This document shows positions 1 through 8,129 of a DNA stretch of 46,546 bases, in pieces (within the stretch, counting starts at the first letter, position 1; every line of letters begins with the position of its first letter). Both the position numbers and the translations under genes were made by a program. Source of the DNA: Nitrospira sp. (lineage in GTDB: Bacteria; Nitrospirota; Nitrospiria; Nitrospirales; Nitrospiraceae); NCBI GenBank assembly GCA_018242685.1, contig JAFEBM010000040.1, forward strand, positions 1-46,546, read 5' to 3'. The notes beneath the pieces are model-generated. The model had not been told where the DNA came from. It saw nothing but the letters and a program-made list of their open reading frames with translations, and ran no database searches.

Positions 1-1
1 G

Positions 2-46
2 TTCCCCAGCCAGGTGGACCCCAACGCCAAGGGGGCGGGGTACTAA
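2..46 (+). CDS. C-terminal tail of an unidentified protein (partial)
   Basis: One frame stays open from the window edge to a TAA at 44-46 and reads FPSQVDPNAKGAGY. A GC-rich hairpin about 27 bases later looks like a terminator, which supports a real gene end here. Fourteen residues are too few to name a family. Confidence 0.35.
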   Translation, partial: FPSQVDPNAKGAGY

Positions 47-72
47 GCAGGAGTGGTCGGTTGTCAGTGGAC

Positions 73-110
73 GGCCCGGCATTCCCGTTAAGGGAGTTCC
101 GGGCCGGTTT
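73..110 (+). terminator. Probable intrinsic terminator
   Basis: An inverted repeat GGCCCGG (73-79) / CCGGGCC (99-105) has an inner TTCCC/GGGA pairing and is followed by GGTTT. It lies just after the stop codon at 46. The U-tract is short, so termination may be moderate. The convergent DUF1989 gene ends at 250; nothing further is seen between 110 and 249. Confidence 0.55.
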
Positions 111-249
111 CTGTCCTGTGCCTAACAGTATGTCGGCATTATCCTACCAATTCCAGGCCCATACTCCTTATTCAATTGCTTTTATGGTTGCGATAAATGT
201 GAGCAGCTCTAGGAGCTTTTGAGCTGGAGAGTGAAGAGCCAAGGGCACA

Positions 250-840
250 TCAACCCAAGATCGAAAAGTTGATCGGCTTGAACTGACCGTTGTTTGACCC
301 TTCGGCAGAGCAGGCTGTTAGTCCGCATACCATATCCATTTCTGCGCGCAGATCGATATGGTCGCCAGCCTTTGATAGTGGCACGCCGACGGTCAATTTT
401 CCCTGGGAATCGATTTTAACGTTCATGAATATATTGAATGTCGTAGAGATATCGGCTCCTGAGATGCCGTGTTCCCTCAGGCAAAGAAGGAGATTTTCAA
501 AACAGCTCGGATGATGGCCTTTGTGCTTGTACAGAATCTCAAACATCTCCTGACTGCATGGTGTCAGCAGAAAATCATGTAAGCCGACGGTGTCCTCAAC
601 AATAGTGAACATGGGCTTGCTGTTATTCGCGTAGAGAATGTCGTCCGTTGTCAGATAGATTCGGCTCGCATAGTCTAGCGAACGACCTGAAGAAAGTCGG
701 CAATTATGATCGTGCGCATCGAAGGCAAAGAGGTCAGATACCTGCTCGCCAAGAGGGTCGATAACCCGTAATACTTGACCCTGCTTGATCTTGAAAGACC
801 GCCCACTCTGTGGCGGGATGCGGATGGTGTTAGAGGTCAC
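250..840 (-). CDS. DUF1989 / urea carboxylase-associated family protein
   Basis: This 196-aa protein has the DUF1989 fold (PF09347, urea-carboxylase-associated proteins). The diagnostic C-terminal signature CGLTACSAEGSNNG sits at about residues 172-185, followed by FKPI; Cys, Ser and Asn here are family-conserved. Family members sit beside urea carboxylase/carboxyguanidine genes or amino-acid catabolic genes, and their molecular role is unsettled. The start is GTG at 838-840 and overlaps the TGA of the upstream YqcI/YcgG gene as GTGA. No separate Shine-Dalgarno is visible, so translation is probably coupled. No urea carboxylase or allophanate hydrolase is in this window. Family call firm, function open. 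Confidence 0.85.
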   Translation of the reverse strand: MTSNTIRIPPQSGRSFKIKQGQVLRVIDPLGEQVSDLFAFDAHDHNCRLSSGRSLDYASRIYLTTDDILYANNSKPMFTIVEDTVGLHDFLLTPCSQEMFEILYKHKGHHPSCFENLLLCLREHGISGADISTTFNIFMNVKIDSQGKLTVGVPLSKAGDHIDLRAEMDMVCGLTACSAEGSNNGQFKPINFSILG

Positions 841-1679
841 GTTGGGTCATTTTTATGAGTATGGAAAGGGCAAGACCAATCAGATGGAACGGCTCGGCCC
901 GAATATTGTCGTGCCTCGGAGTTCTCTCCAAAGGTCTCGAGCATCGGGTTGATCGAGCCTTGGAATGTCATCTCGCGAGACCGAATGGTCTGCTTCATCG
1001 GTTCAAACTTTCCGAGGGCGCGTAAGCGTTCAAATTGCTGATGCAGGTTGAACACCATGGTTGGGTACGGACGGGTTCGCGCGAGACGCGAGGCCTGGGG
1101 GTGCATCCCAATGACGTACATAGATCGACCGCCGATGCTGTATGAAAACTGGTGGCTGGCAGGGTCGTCAGTCACATTGTTATCCCATGCGAAGAATTCG
1201 GAGTCCACGGAGTGCATGGCTTGAAGTTGAGTCCACAGCAAATTCTCAAAGTGTTGTTCCGATTCGATCAACGGCCCGCGAAACATTGAAATAAAAGTAA
1301 TAAAATGGCTATCGACGGACGGGAATTCATGCAAGAAGCAATACAGATCATGGCAGACGGCGCGCACCGCGTCATCACTGGCAAGTTCCGGGTATAATCC
1401 GAAGCGATAGCTCTTTTGGTTAAACGCGGAGATTGCACCGATGCATGGGTAGAACTGGCCCAAGATCTGCTGCCTGAGCAGGTCATGTGCATCGACGAGC
1501 TCGGTATCGACCGGTACCTCAGGTGCAAGCGGTCTAGTAACCGTTGTCCCGTTGAAAGCCGCATAGCTTGAGAACCGGCTTGCCGCTGGATCGGGCGACA
1601 TGGGATTCCACACGTGCTTATCGTTGCTGGCGATGACGTCATTCCGATTGAGCGGCATGTGATGAGAATTTGGTTGCAT
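837..1679 (-). CDS. YqcI/YcgG family protein, GntA-like heme-dependent N-hydroxylase candidate
   Basis: This 280-aa protein matches the YqcI/YcgG family (PF08892), which includes GntA, the heme-dependent N-hydroxylase of guanitoxin biosynthesis acting on a guanidino group. Visible hallmarks are the N-terminal WNPMSPDPAASRFSSYAAF block, HDLYCFLHEFPSVDSHFITF in the middle, and the C-terminal SDWSCPFHTH (CPF-H motif). The ATG at 1679 is preferred over an upstream in-frame start at 1718 because GGAG lies seven bases before it. Its stop overlaps the DUF1989 start by four bases. The other gnt genes are absent, so guanitoxin production is not implied. N-oxygenation of a guanidino or amino compound is inference. 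Confidence 0.75.
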   Translation of the reverse strand: MQPNSHHMPLNRNDVIASNDKHVWNPMSPDPAASRFSSYAAFNGTTVTRPLAPEVPVDTELVDAHDLLRQQILGQFYPCIGAISAFNQKSYRFGLYPELASDDAVRAVCHDLYCFLHEFPSVDSHFITFISMFRGPLIESEQHFENLLWTQLQAMHSVDSEFFAWDNNVTDDPASHQFSYSIGGRSMYVIGMHPQASRLARTRPYPTMVFNLHQQFERLRALGKFEPMKQTIRSREMTFQGSINPMLETFGENSEARQYSGRAVPSDWSCPFHTHKNDPT

Positions 1680-1695
1680 GATAAATCTCCGCAAA

Positions 1696-1760
1696 TGTTT
1701 AAAATCGAAAACAAACATTCATTGCTTTGATAGCTCCAACTTTGGTCTGAAGATCTTCAG
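1696..1760 (-). promoter_or_regulatory. Leader with two inverted repeats upstream of the GntA-like gene
   Basis: Two symmetric elements precede the GntA-like gene. One is a perfect 14-bp palindrome CTGAAGATCTTCAG at 1747-1760. The other is an AATGTTT/AAACATT stem with a 12-base loop, ending a few bases before the GGAG ribosome-binding site. The first resembles a repressor operator. The second could occlude the ribosome-binding site in the mRNA. Neither matches a riboswitch class I recognise. Confidence 0.4.
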
Positions 1761-1820
1761 TTTTATCATCACGGTCCTCACCTCATTATTTCTATGAACG
1801 GGAGGACTCTATCTTCCAGA

Positions 1821-2774
1821 TCAAGTTCTGGCTCTCACATCTAATGACAGGTCCCATTTTTCACCATGCGCCAGATCCCAACTTTCAGGAGTATATTTGA
1901 TGATTCCTGCTGCGGGAGTCAAGGTGATCTCGCCAAAATAGACTCGTCCCTTGACGTTGTAGAAATCGACGCGGACGAACCCGAACCCGGTCGACAGTTT
2001 CGCGGCGAGGGCGAGCATCTTTTCCAGATTGGCCGGCTTCGGCACCCACGGTCGTACTGTGCAGTTTGAAACGATAAGGTCGAGTAGATTCCATGAGGTG
2101 TCGAAGATTGGGTGAATATCATGCGTATGATTGCGCACGATAATCTGATCGGGCACGCCATTGAAGCAATAGAACTTATAGTCGAGCGGGGGACTCCCAT
2201 CCTCATTGGTCAGGTATTCCTCGATCACAATCCGAGGTGGAATCCCATAATATTGATACTCGCGTCCGTGCCAATAATAATTGCTGGCCAACCAGCCTGA
2301 GACTGTTCGAATGATCTCGTCTCGATCAGCATGTCCTTTGACAAGGATCACTTGCCCTGCGGCGTGACTCGGCTTGATCACGTACTCGGCCGGTAGCCGA
2401 TCGAAGGGGATCGCATGCGGGTCGTTCCCCTCCCATAAGAGCTTGATCAAATACTCCGCGCCCACCGTTCTGGCAACATGTGCGCGAACCGCATACTTAT
2501 CCGCCAGCTGCGTGAACCGTGAAGGCATATCTCCTCGATTCCAGGTAATCATGCGCCAGAACAGCTTTTCCGTAAATGTCTGAGGATTCGTCACGTTGAG
2601 CGGTTTGCCATGGATCCGAAAATACCTTCGTAACAAGAAGGCCTCGCCTTCCGACCGACGCATCACCTTACGCTTGACGCTGCGGTATTGATCGGCGAGC
2701 CATGTATCCCGCAGCTTGTGTCGAAAGACTCTGATCCCGTTTAGTTTGGACAGCGTGTTCCATTGAGTTACCAT
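1821..2774 (-). CDS. TupA-like ATP-grasp protein
   Basis: The protein resembles the TupA-like ATP-grasp family (PF14305), whose namesake makes teichuronopeptide in Bacillus. Members are usually found in surface-polysaccharide clusters. Supporting blocks are the N-terminal NPQTFTEKLFWR, then KYAVRAHV, then EYVIKPSHAAGQVILVKG (ATP-binding beta-strand region), EEYLTN, DYKFYCFNG and the C-terminal FVRVDFYNVKGRVYFGEITLTPAAG (metal-binding Asp/Glu). I place the start at ATG 2774 (317 aa), with a weak GAGTGG upstream. An in-frame GTG at 2804 would add ten residues but has no visible ribosome-binding site. It has no sugar-pathway neighbour here, so its substrate is unknown. Confidence 0.75.
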   Translation of the reverse strand: MVTQWNTLSKLNGIRVFRHKLRDTWLADQYRSVKRKVMRRSEGEAFLLRRYFRIHGKPLNVTNPQTFTEKLFWRMITWNRGDMPSRFTQLADKYAVRAHVARTVGAEYLIKLLWEGNDPHAIPFDRLPAEYVIKPSHAAGQVILVKGHADRDEIIRTVSGWLASNYYWHGREYQYYGIPPRIVIEEYLTNEDGSPPLDYKFYCFNGVPDQIIVRNHTHDIHPIFDTSWNLLDLIVSNCTVRPWVPKPANLEKMLALAAKLSTGFGFVRVDFYNVKGRVYFGEITLTPAAGIIKYTPESWDLAHGEKWDLSLDVRART

Positions 2775-2804
2775 GAATGTCCACTCAGATTTGATATTGG
2801 ACAC

Positions 2805-3281
2805 AGCGGCAAGCTTGGGATTGATCCAGAATCTCTCTCAAAATGAACAACCGACGTTCCGAACGAGCACGAGTCCAGGACACGGAAAGACCGATACGCA
2901 TATGTTCGATCCTTTTACAATGCGGATAACTGCGCTCTGCGAGATCAACCTCTCGCTTTAAAATTCGAATTGGCTATATCTTCTAGTATGTGTAACTGCA
3001 TCAGTTATCTAAGGTATCGTAACTGTTAATGTCCATCCCCCAAAAGAAGGGCGTATATCTCTGCTGCGCGGTTCATCTGAGGACAATCTGCTCCCCATAA
3101 GGATTTCCTGACTTCAAATGGTCAAGCCCGTGACTGTATTAAACAACTTCGGCATGCGCAACTGGAGGAGAACAATCCGTTGAAGGGGCTCGTGGGAGAT
3201 CCATCGCTGAATAAACACATACACACGGAGACCTCAGCGGATCTCATTACAAAGGGCGAGGTTAAGTTTGCAAGAAGAATA
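2805..3281. other. Gene-poor gap holding an IS3 remnant
   Basis: No intact gene is visible in this 477-base stretch. It contains a short relic of an IS3 orfA at about 3147-3230 and a small inverted repeat (TAACTG, three bases, CAGTTA) at 2993-3007. The rest shows no recognisable signal. Confidence 0.5.
3147..3230 (+). pseudogene. IS3-family OrfA transposase fragment
   Basis: Translating from 3150 gives RHAQLEENNPLKGLVGDPSL followed by NKH. This matches the leucine-zipper region of IS3-family OrfA, typically RLRQLEEENRRLKxLVADLSLDK. No start, helix-turn-helix, OrfB or terminal inverted repeats remain. It is a short relic of an old insertion. The match is by eye over about 25 residues. Confidence 0.45.
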
Positions 3282-3358
<77 letters not shown>

Positions 3359-3363
3359 GGGCA

Positions 3364-3393
3364 ATGCTAACAAAGGGCTGAATGGCAAGTCAA
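3364..3393 (-). promoter_or_regulatory. Promoter of the initiator tRNA
   Basis: On the minus strand a TTGACT -35 (3388-3393) and a TAGCAT -10 (3364-3369) are separated by 18 bases. The -10 lies five bases from the mature tRNA 5' end, so transcription would begin almost at the tRNA. Confidence 0.55.
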
Positions 3394-3445
3394 GGTGAGG
3401 TGTTGCATGATTGCATTCCGGCCGGCACGATGCTAAAGCGAACGC

Positions 3446-4390
3446 ATGCGTATTGTCTTCATGGGTACACCGGAATTCGCCGTGCCGTCGCTTGAGGCGC
3501 TCCTTCGATCTGACGATCAAGTAGTCGGAGTGGTTTCACAGCCGGATCGACCGAAGGGGCGGGGGCATCAGCTCGTTGCTCCGCCCGTGAGACTTGTAGC
3601 GGAGCGCGCCGGTATTCCTGTCCTACAGCCGCTGAAGATCCGCACACCAGAATTCTTGCAGGCTCTTTCTGTGTGGCAGCCGGACCTGATTGCCGTCGCA
3701 GCCTACGGACGCATTCTGCATACACCGATTCTTCGACTTCCTCCGATGGGTTGCGTGAATGTGCATGGCTCGCTGCTGCCGAAATATCGCGGCGCAGCTC
3801 CGGTGCAGTGGTCCGTCATCAATGGCGAGACCGAAACGGGTATTACCACGATGTTGATGGATGAGGGGATGGATACGGGGCCGATGCTGCTCCAGGAGAG
3901 TTTGGAAATCTCACCTGACGATACGGCGGGGACGTTAGCGCCTCGTCTGGCGGAGTTGGGTGGGCGGCTGCTTGTCGACACGATCACGCAATTGAAAGCC
4001 GGGACGTTGATGCCGAAGAGGCAAGACGATGGGCAAACGACGATGGCGCCGCTCTTGAAAAAAGAAGACGGCCTGATCGATTGGACGATGAATGCCACAG
4101 CGCTTGCCAATCGAGTGCGAGGGCTTTCTCCCTGGCCGGGAGCCTACACGTTTTTCGGTGAAGAGCGTTGGAATATATGGAAGGCGGTCTCGTCGAGTGT
4201 GGGTGCGACGACCGATAAACCCGGAACGATCGTTGCGGCGAATAAGCAGGCGATCGTGGTAGCAACAGGCAAGGGTCTCCTCGATATCCGTGAGATCCAG
4301 ACAGCCAATTCTAAACGCATGTCGGTCGGCCAATTCCTGGCTGGTCACCGAGTCGCCAGTGGTGAGCAACTGGGTTCATCAGCTGCATGA
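3446..4390 (+). CDS. fmt: Methionyl-tRNA formyltransferase
   Basis: Fmt transfers a formyl group from 10-formyl-tetrahydrofolate to the initiator Met-tRNA in the cytoplasm, preparing it for initiation. At 314 aa it has normal length. It opens with MRIVFMGTPEFAVP. The catalytic block NVHGSLLPKYRGAAPVQW carries N105 and H107, and D143 lies in MDEGMDTGPM, matching N108/H110/D146 of the E. coli enzyme. The C-terminal tRNA-binding barrel follows. It is the first gene of a five-gene operon (fmt-rsmB-rpe-pheS-pheT) and is divergent from the initiator tRNA. The usual upstream deformylase gene is not present. No strong Shine-Dalgarno precedes the ATG. Confidence 0.97.
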   Translation: MRIVFMGTPEFAVPSLEALLRSDDQVVGVVSQPDRPKGRGHQLVAPPVRLVAERAGIPVLQPLKIRTPEFLQALSVWQPDLIAVAAYGRILHTPILRLPPMGCVNVHGSLLPKYRGAAPVQWSVINGETETGITTMLMDEGMDTGPMLLQESLEISPDDTAGTLAPRLAELGGRLLVDTITQLKAGTLMPKRQDDGQTTMAPLLKKEDGLIDWTMNATALANRVRGLSPWPGAYTFFGEERWNIWKAVSSSVGATTDKPGTIVAANKQAIVVATGKGLLDIREIQTANSKRMSVGQFLAGHRVASGEQLGSSAA

Positions 4391-4420
4391 TCCTTTCCCT
4401 GCATTTACGTCTTAGGGCAG

Positions 4421-5845
4421 ATGACAGCCCACAAACAAAATATGGACAGTGACGCGCCGGGACCGTCATCGCGAGCGGTTGCCCTCTCCATCCTTCTCTT
4501 GAGTCGGCGAACTGACGACGCACTTGATGAATTGCTCGAACAACAAGCCGCGTCAGTGCTGCAACCACGTGACCGTTCGTTGGTGATGGAGCTGGTCTAC
4601 GGGGTCTTGCGGCGGCAAGAGACGATCGATTGGAGACTTGAGGCGGTACTGTCCAAACCTCTCCAGAGATTGCCAGCTGTCGTTCAAATGCTATTGCGGC
4701 TTGGGGCCTACCAACTGTTGTTTTTAGATCGCATCCCTGCCTCAGCAGCGGTGAACGAAACCGTCCGACTAGCCAAATCCTATGCCAAACAACTGAGGCG
4801 CGATTGGAGCGGGTTGGTGAACGGAGTCCTGCGCAACCTCATTCGTGTACCGGCGCCGCCTTTTCCGGATTCAGCCGTACATCCGGCTCGATCCCTGTCC
4901 GTCCGGCATGGAATCCCCGAATGGCTGGCGGAACGGTGGCACGATCGAATGGGGTTTGAACGAGCAGAATCGGTGTGTCGAGCAAGTAACAGGGTCCCGA
5001 ACGTCACGCTTCGAGTGAATTCCAATCGACTCAGCAGGGAAGAGTTTCTGGAGCGGTTACGGCAAGGAGGGGTTGCTGCTGTCCCCGCCACTCTCAGCCC
5101 GGTAGGAATCGTGCTGGAAAAAGGACAGGATATCACGTCGTTACCGGGGTTCCACGCGGGCGAGTTCTATGTGGAAGATGAGGCGGCTCAACTCATTCCT
5201 CCGATCCTAGATCCGCACCCAGGCGAAACCGTGTTGGATGCCTGTGCCGCTCCAGGCGGCAAGACGACGCACCTTGCCGAGCTCATGGGCGACCGCGGAA
5301 CGATCTGCGCGGTTGATCGGAAGACTTCCCGGATGGATCTGCTGCGAAAAAATTGTGAAAGATTGCGCCTTCAGAGCGTTGTGCCGATCGTCGGTGATGT
5401 GAGAAAACCATCCGAATGGTCTGGAATGGGTGCGCGCAGGTTGAACTTTCATGATGGATCGCCGCTGTTCGATCGCATACTCGTGGATGCCCCTTGCAGT
5501 GGCATGGGCGTGTTGCGCCGACACCCCGAAGCGAAATGGCGGAAGGACAGTTCGGCATTCGCCAGACATCCGAGACTTCAAACCGAAATTCTTACTTCGG
5601 TGGCTTCCTGCTTGCGACCCGGTGGGGTGCTGGTCTATAGTGCCTGTTCGACAGAAACGGAAGAGACGGAAGGGGTCATAAGCCGTTTTTGTGAAGCCTA
5701 TCCCGGATGGATGCGTGAATCTGTGGCTCCGTGGCTCCCGAGCGCTGCTCTCCCCTTTGTGACCACCTGCGGCGCACTCTCCACGATGGGTAACGAATGT
5801 GGGATGGATGGCTTTTACGCCGCCCGTTTACGAAAGGAGGGGTAA
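4421..5845 (+). CDS. rsmB: 16S rRNA (cytosine-967-C5)-methyltransferase
   Basis: RsmB methylates C967 of 16S rRNA using S-adenosylmethionine. The 474-aa protein has the expected two parts. A NusB-like RNA-binding domain covers about residues 15-150 (RSLVMELVYGVLRRQETIDW, ASAAVNETVRLAK, VNGVLRNL). A Rossmann methyltransferase domain follows, with DACAAPGGKTTHLAELM for SAM binding, the catalytic-loop motif VDAPCSGMGVLRRHPEAKW, and the nucleophile Cys in YSACSTE. The ATG at 4421 is preceded by AGGGCAG. It starts 30 bases after fmt and its stop overlaps the rpe start. Confidence 0.95.
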   Translation: MTAHKQNMDSDAPGPSSRAVALSILLLSRRTDDALDELLEQQAASVLQPRDRSLVMELVYGVLRRQETIDWRLEAVLSKPLQRLPAVVQMLLRLGAYQLLFLDRIPASAAVNETVRLAKSYAKQLRRDWSGLVNGVLRNLIRVPAPPFPDSAVHPARSLSVRHGIPEWLAERWHDRMGFERAESVCRASNRVPNVTLRVNSNRLSREEFLERLRQGGVAAVPATLSPVGIVLEKGQDITSLPGFHAGEFYVEDEAAQLIPPILDPHPGETVLDACAAPGGKTTHLAELMGDRGTICAVDRKTSRMDLLRKNCERLRLQSVVPIVGDVRKPSEWSGMGARRLNFHDGSPLFDRILVDAPCSGMGVLRRHPEAKWRKDSSAFARHPRLQTEILTSVASCLRPGGVLVYSACSTETEETEGVISRFCEAYPGWMRESVAPWLPSAALPFVTTCGALSTMGNECGMDGFYAARLRKEG

Positions 5846-6546
5846 TGGGTCATCCGATTCATATTGCACCCTCGATTCTTTCCGCGGATTTCGCGCGCTT
5901 GGCAGACGAAGTTGCAGCCGTGGAACGGGCGAGTGCCGACCTCCTGCATGTCGATGTGATGGACGGCCATTTCGTGCCGAACCTGACGGTGGGGCCGCCC
6001 ATCGTCGAAAGCTTGAAAAAAGTCACGAAGCTGCCGCTCGACGTTCATTTGATGATCACCAATGCGGATGCGTTCATCCCGGAGTTTGCAGCGGCTGGAG
6101 CCGACTATCTCACCGTCCACGTTGAAGCCTGTCCCCATCTTCACCGGACGGTCCAATCGATTAAGGAACGAGGCGTCAAGGCCGGAGTGACCCTAAATCC
6201 TGCCACGCCTCTCTCGTTGCTTCAGGAGATCCTAGGGGATGTTGATCTTCTGTTGATCATGTCGGTGAATCCAGGATTCGGCGGGCAGACATTCATCCCA
6301 TCAGTGCTCAAAAAAATCGCCGCGGCGCGGATCATGTTGGATGCGATCAACAGCCATGCCTTGCTCGAAGTGGATGGCGGTGTGAAGGTGGAGAATGCTC
6401 GGGGTATTGTGGCTGCCGGTGCGACCGCGCTGGTCGCAGGATCCGCCATTTTTTCTCATCACGACTACGCGGCCACAATCGCCGCCATGCGAGCGGCTGG
6501 AGAAACAGTCGTTTCACCGGCGTCACGCGCTGCGGTCCATCAATAG
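5845..6546 (+). CDS. rpe: Ribulose-phosphate 3-epimerase
   Basis: Rpe interconverts ribulose-5-phosphate and xylulose-5-phosphate, serving the pentose phosphate pathway and pentose recycling. The TIM-barrel protein shows IAPSILSADFARL at the N-terminus, the metal-binding HVDVMDGHFVPNLTVGP, DVHLMI, MSVNPGFGGQTFIP and EVDGGV, all characteristic. The start at 5845 is set by a textbook AAAGGAGG at 5833-5840. The ATG shares one base with the rsmB stop (TAATG). An earlier in-frame ATG at 5797 lies inside rsmB and is not used. Length is 233 aa, normal for the family. Confidence 0.96.
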   Translation: MGHPIHIAPSILSADFARLADEVAAVERASADLLHVDVMDGHFVPNLTVGPPIVESLKKVTKLPLDVHLMITNADAFIPEFAAAGADYLTVHVEACPHLHRTVQSIKERGVKAGVTLNPATPLSLLQEILGDVDLLLIMSVNPGFGGQTFIPSVLKKIAAARIMLDAINSHALLEVDGGVKVENARGIVAAGATALVAGSAIFSHHDYAATIAAMRAAGETVVSPASRAAVHQ

Positions 6547-6555
6547 GCGGCTCGG

Positions 6556-8121
6556 GTGGACATCTCCGCACTTATCGACAGTCTACACCCTCTTGAAATT
6601 AACGTGCTCACGACCTTGGGGCTTCGTCCGCCTGAAACCGCTTTGGGCAGCGAACAGTTGGCGCGCGCAGCCGAACTGGAGCCTTCCCAGCTCAGCATGG
6701 CAGTCGAGTGGTTATTGGCCAAGTCTCTCATCACGGTGCAGACGGAAACGGTGACTCCAATAGTATCGTTGACGAAAATCGGAGTGGAGTATTACCAAAC
6801 CGCCTCGCCCATCGAACGAGTCTTGGCGGCTGCGCGGGACGCCACCGGCACCGGGAAAAGGCTGACCATCCCTGACCTTCAGGCCCAAGGAGGACTGGAT
6901 CCTTCCGATGTCAGCAAAGCCGTCGGGCGGCTCAAGAAGGAAGGGGTGGTCCTGATCATCCAAGGAGGTTGTGTCGAAACGACCGGACGCCAGAGTCCGA
7001 CGGCTGAGGCGCTCCGAACGCTCCTGGGAGAAATGCGTGACTCGCCGAAAGAGCTGAAGAGCTTCACGGAAGCCCATCGGCAGGTCATTGAGGACTTTGC
7101 CGTGAAACGCGGCAATGCCAAAGAACCGTTTCGGGTGGACGATCGAGTGGCCCGCTCATTCACATTGTCGCCTGACGGTGTCAGTGCGGCGGCGCAGCTG
7201 CTGAGGCAAGGGGTTGTCGAAGAAGTATCGCAGTTGACTCCCGATCTGTTGAAGGATGGGAGTTGGCGTCAGAAGCGATTTAGAAAGTACACGATCAGTC
7301 TGCGACCGCCTCGCATTGGAGCGGGGAAAAAACATGCCTATCGCGAATTTCTCGATACGGTCAAAGCCAAACTCGTGAGCATGGGATTTCAAGAGATGCG
7401 GGGAGCGCTGGTCGAAACGGAGTTCTGGGACATGGATGCCCTGTTCATGCCTCAATTCCATCCGGCCCGGGACATTCATGATGTCTATTTCGTCAAGGAT
7501 CCCAGCCATACCACCGCCCTGGATGAGCCGTTCTTGTCGCGCGTCGCCAAAGTGCACGAGAACGGGGAGGAGACCGGTTCTACAGGCTGGGGCTATTCAT
7601 TCGATGTTCACCGGGCCAAACGGTTGGTCTTGCGGAGTCAGGGCACGGCGGTTTCGGCTCGAACGCTTGCCGCCGCGCCGGACATTCCCGGGAAATATTT
7701 CTCGATCGCCCGGTGTTTTCGCTATGACCAAGTCGATGCCACTCACGCAACGGATTTTTTCCAGGTGGAAGGGATCGTCTTGGGTGAAGACATCAACTTC
7801 AGGACGCTGTTGGGGCTCCTGAATTTGTTTGCCCGGGAAGTGGCACAAGCGAAGGAAGTGAAGTTCTTGCCGGCCTATTTCCCGTTTACCGAACCGTCAG
7901 TCGAATTGCATGTACGGCATCCACGCTTGGGATGGATGGAACTCGGCGGCGCGGGTCTCTTTCGTCCCGAAGTGACGTTGCCGCTCGGTGTCACCGTACC
8001 CGTCATTGCCTGGGGGTTGGGGCTCGATCGTATGGCGATGGTGGCGTTGGGCATCCATGATATACGCGAACTCTTCACCGACAACCTGGAATTGATCCGT
8101 ACGACCAGAGGTCTGTTCTAA
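6556..8121 (+). CDS. pheS: Phenylalanine-tRNA ligase alpha subunit, archaeal/eukaryotic type
   Basis: PheS is the catalytic alpha subunit that charges tRNA-Phe. At 521 aa it is far longer than ordinary bacterial PheS (about 330-350 aa). It carries an N-terminal series of winged-helix-like segments (residues 1-230) in place of the bacterial coiled coil, the design of archaeal and eukaryotic cytosolic enzymes. The class II core includes VETEFWDMDALFMPQFHPAR, motif 2 (SIARCFRYDQVDATHATDFF), HVRHPRLGWMELGGAG and motif 3 (GWGLGLDRMAMVALGI DIREL region). The start is GTG at 6556, nine bases after rpe; no alternative start is better. The pheT partner has the same type. Confidence 0.93.
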   Translation: MDISALIDSLHPLEINVLTTLGLRPPETALGSEQLARAAELEPSQLSMAVEWLLAKSLITVQTETVTPIVSLTKIGVEYYQTASPIERVLAAARDATGTGKRLTIPDLQAQGGLDPSDVSKAVGRLKKEGVVLIIQGGCVETTGRQSPTAEALRTLLGEMRDSPKELKSFTEAHRQVIEDFAVKRGNAKEPFRVDDRVARSFTLSPDGVSAAAQLLRQGVVEEVSQLTPDLLKDGSWRQKRFRKYTISLRPPRIGAGKKHAYREFLDTVKAKLVSMGFQEMRGALVETEFWDMDALFMPQFHPARDIHDVYFVKDPSHTTALDEPFLSRVAKVHENGEETGSTGWGYSFDVHRAKRLVLRSQGTAVSARTLAAAPDIPGKYFSIARCFRYDQVDATHATDFFQVEGIVLGEDINFRTLLGLLNLFAREVAQAKEVKFLPAYFPFTEPSVELHVRHPRLGWMELGGAGLFRPEVTLPLGVTVPVIAWGLGLDRMAMVALGIHDIRELFTDNLELIRTTRGLF

Positions 8122-8129
8122 CCGCGCTC

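Noticed and set aside
1268..1714. 148-codon minus-strand frame overlapping the GntA-like gene
   Set aside because: Low-complexity shadow of the YqcI/YcgG gene in another frame, with no family resemblance.
2993..3007. TAACTG-CAT-CAGTTA inverted repeat
   Set aside because: Only six base pairs, isolated, and not near a gene start; likely chance.
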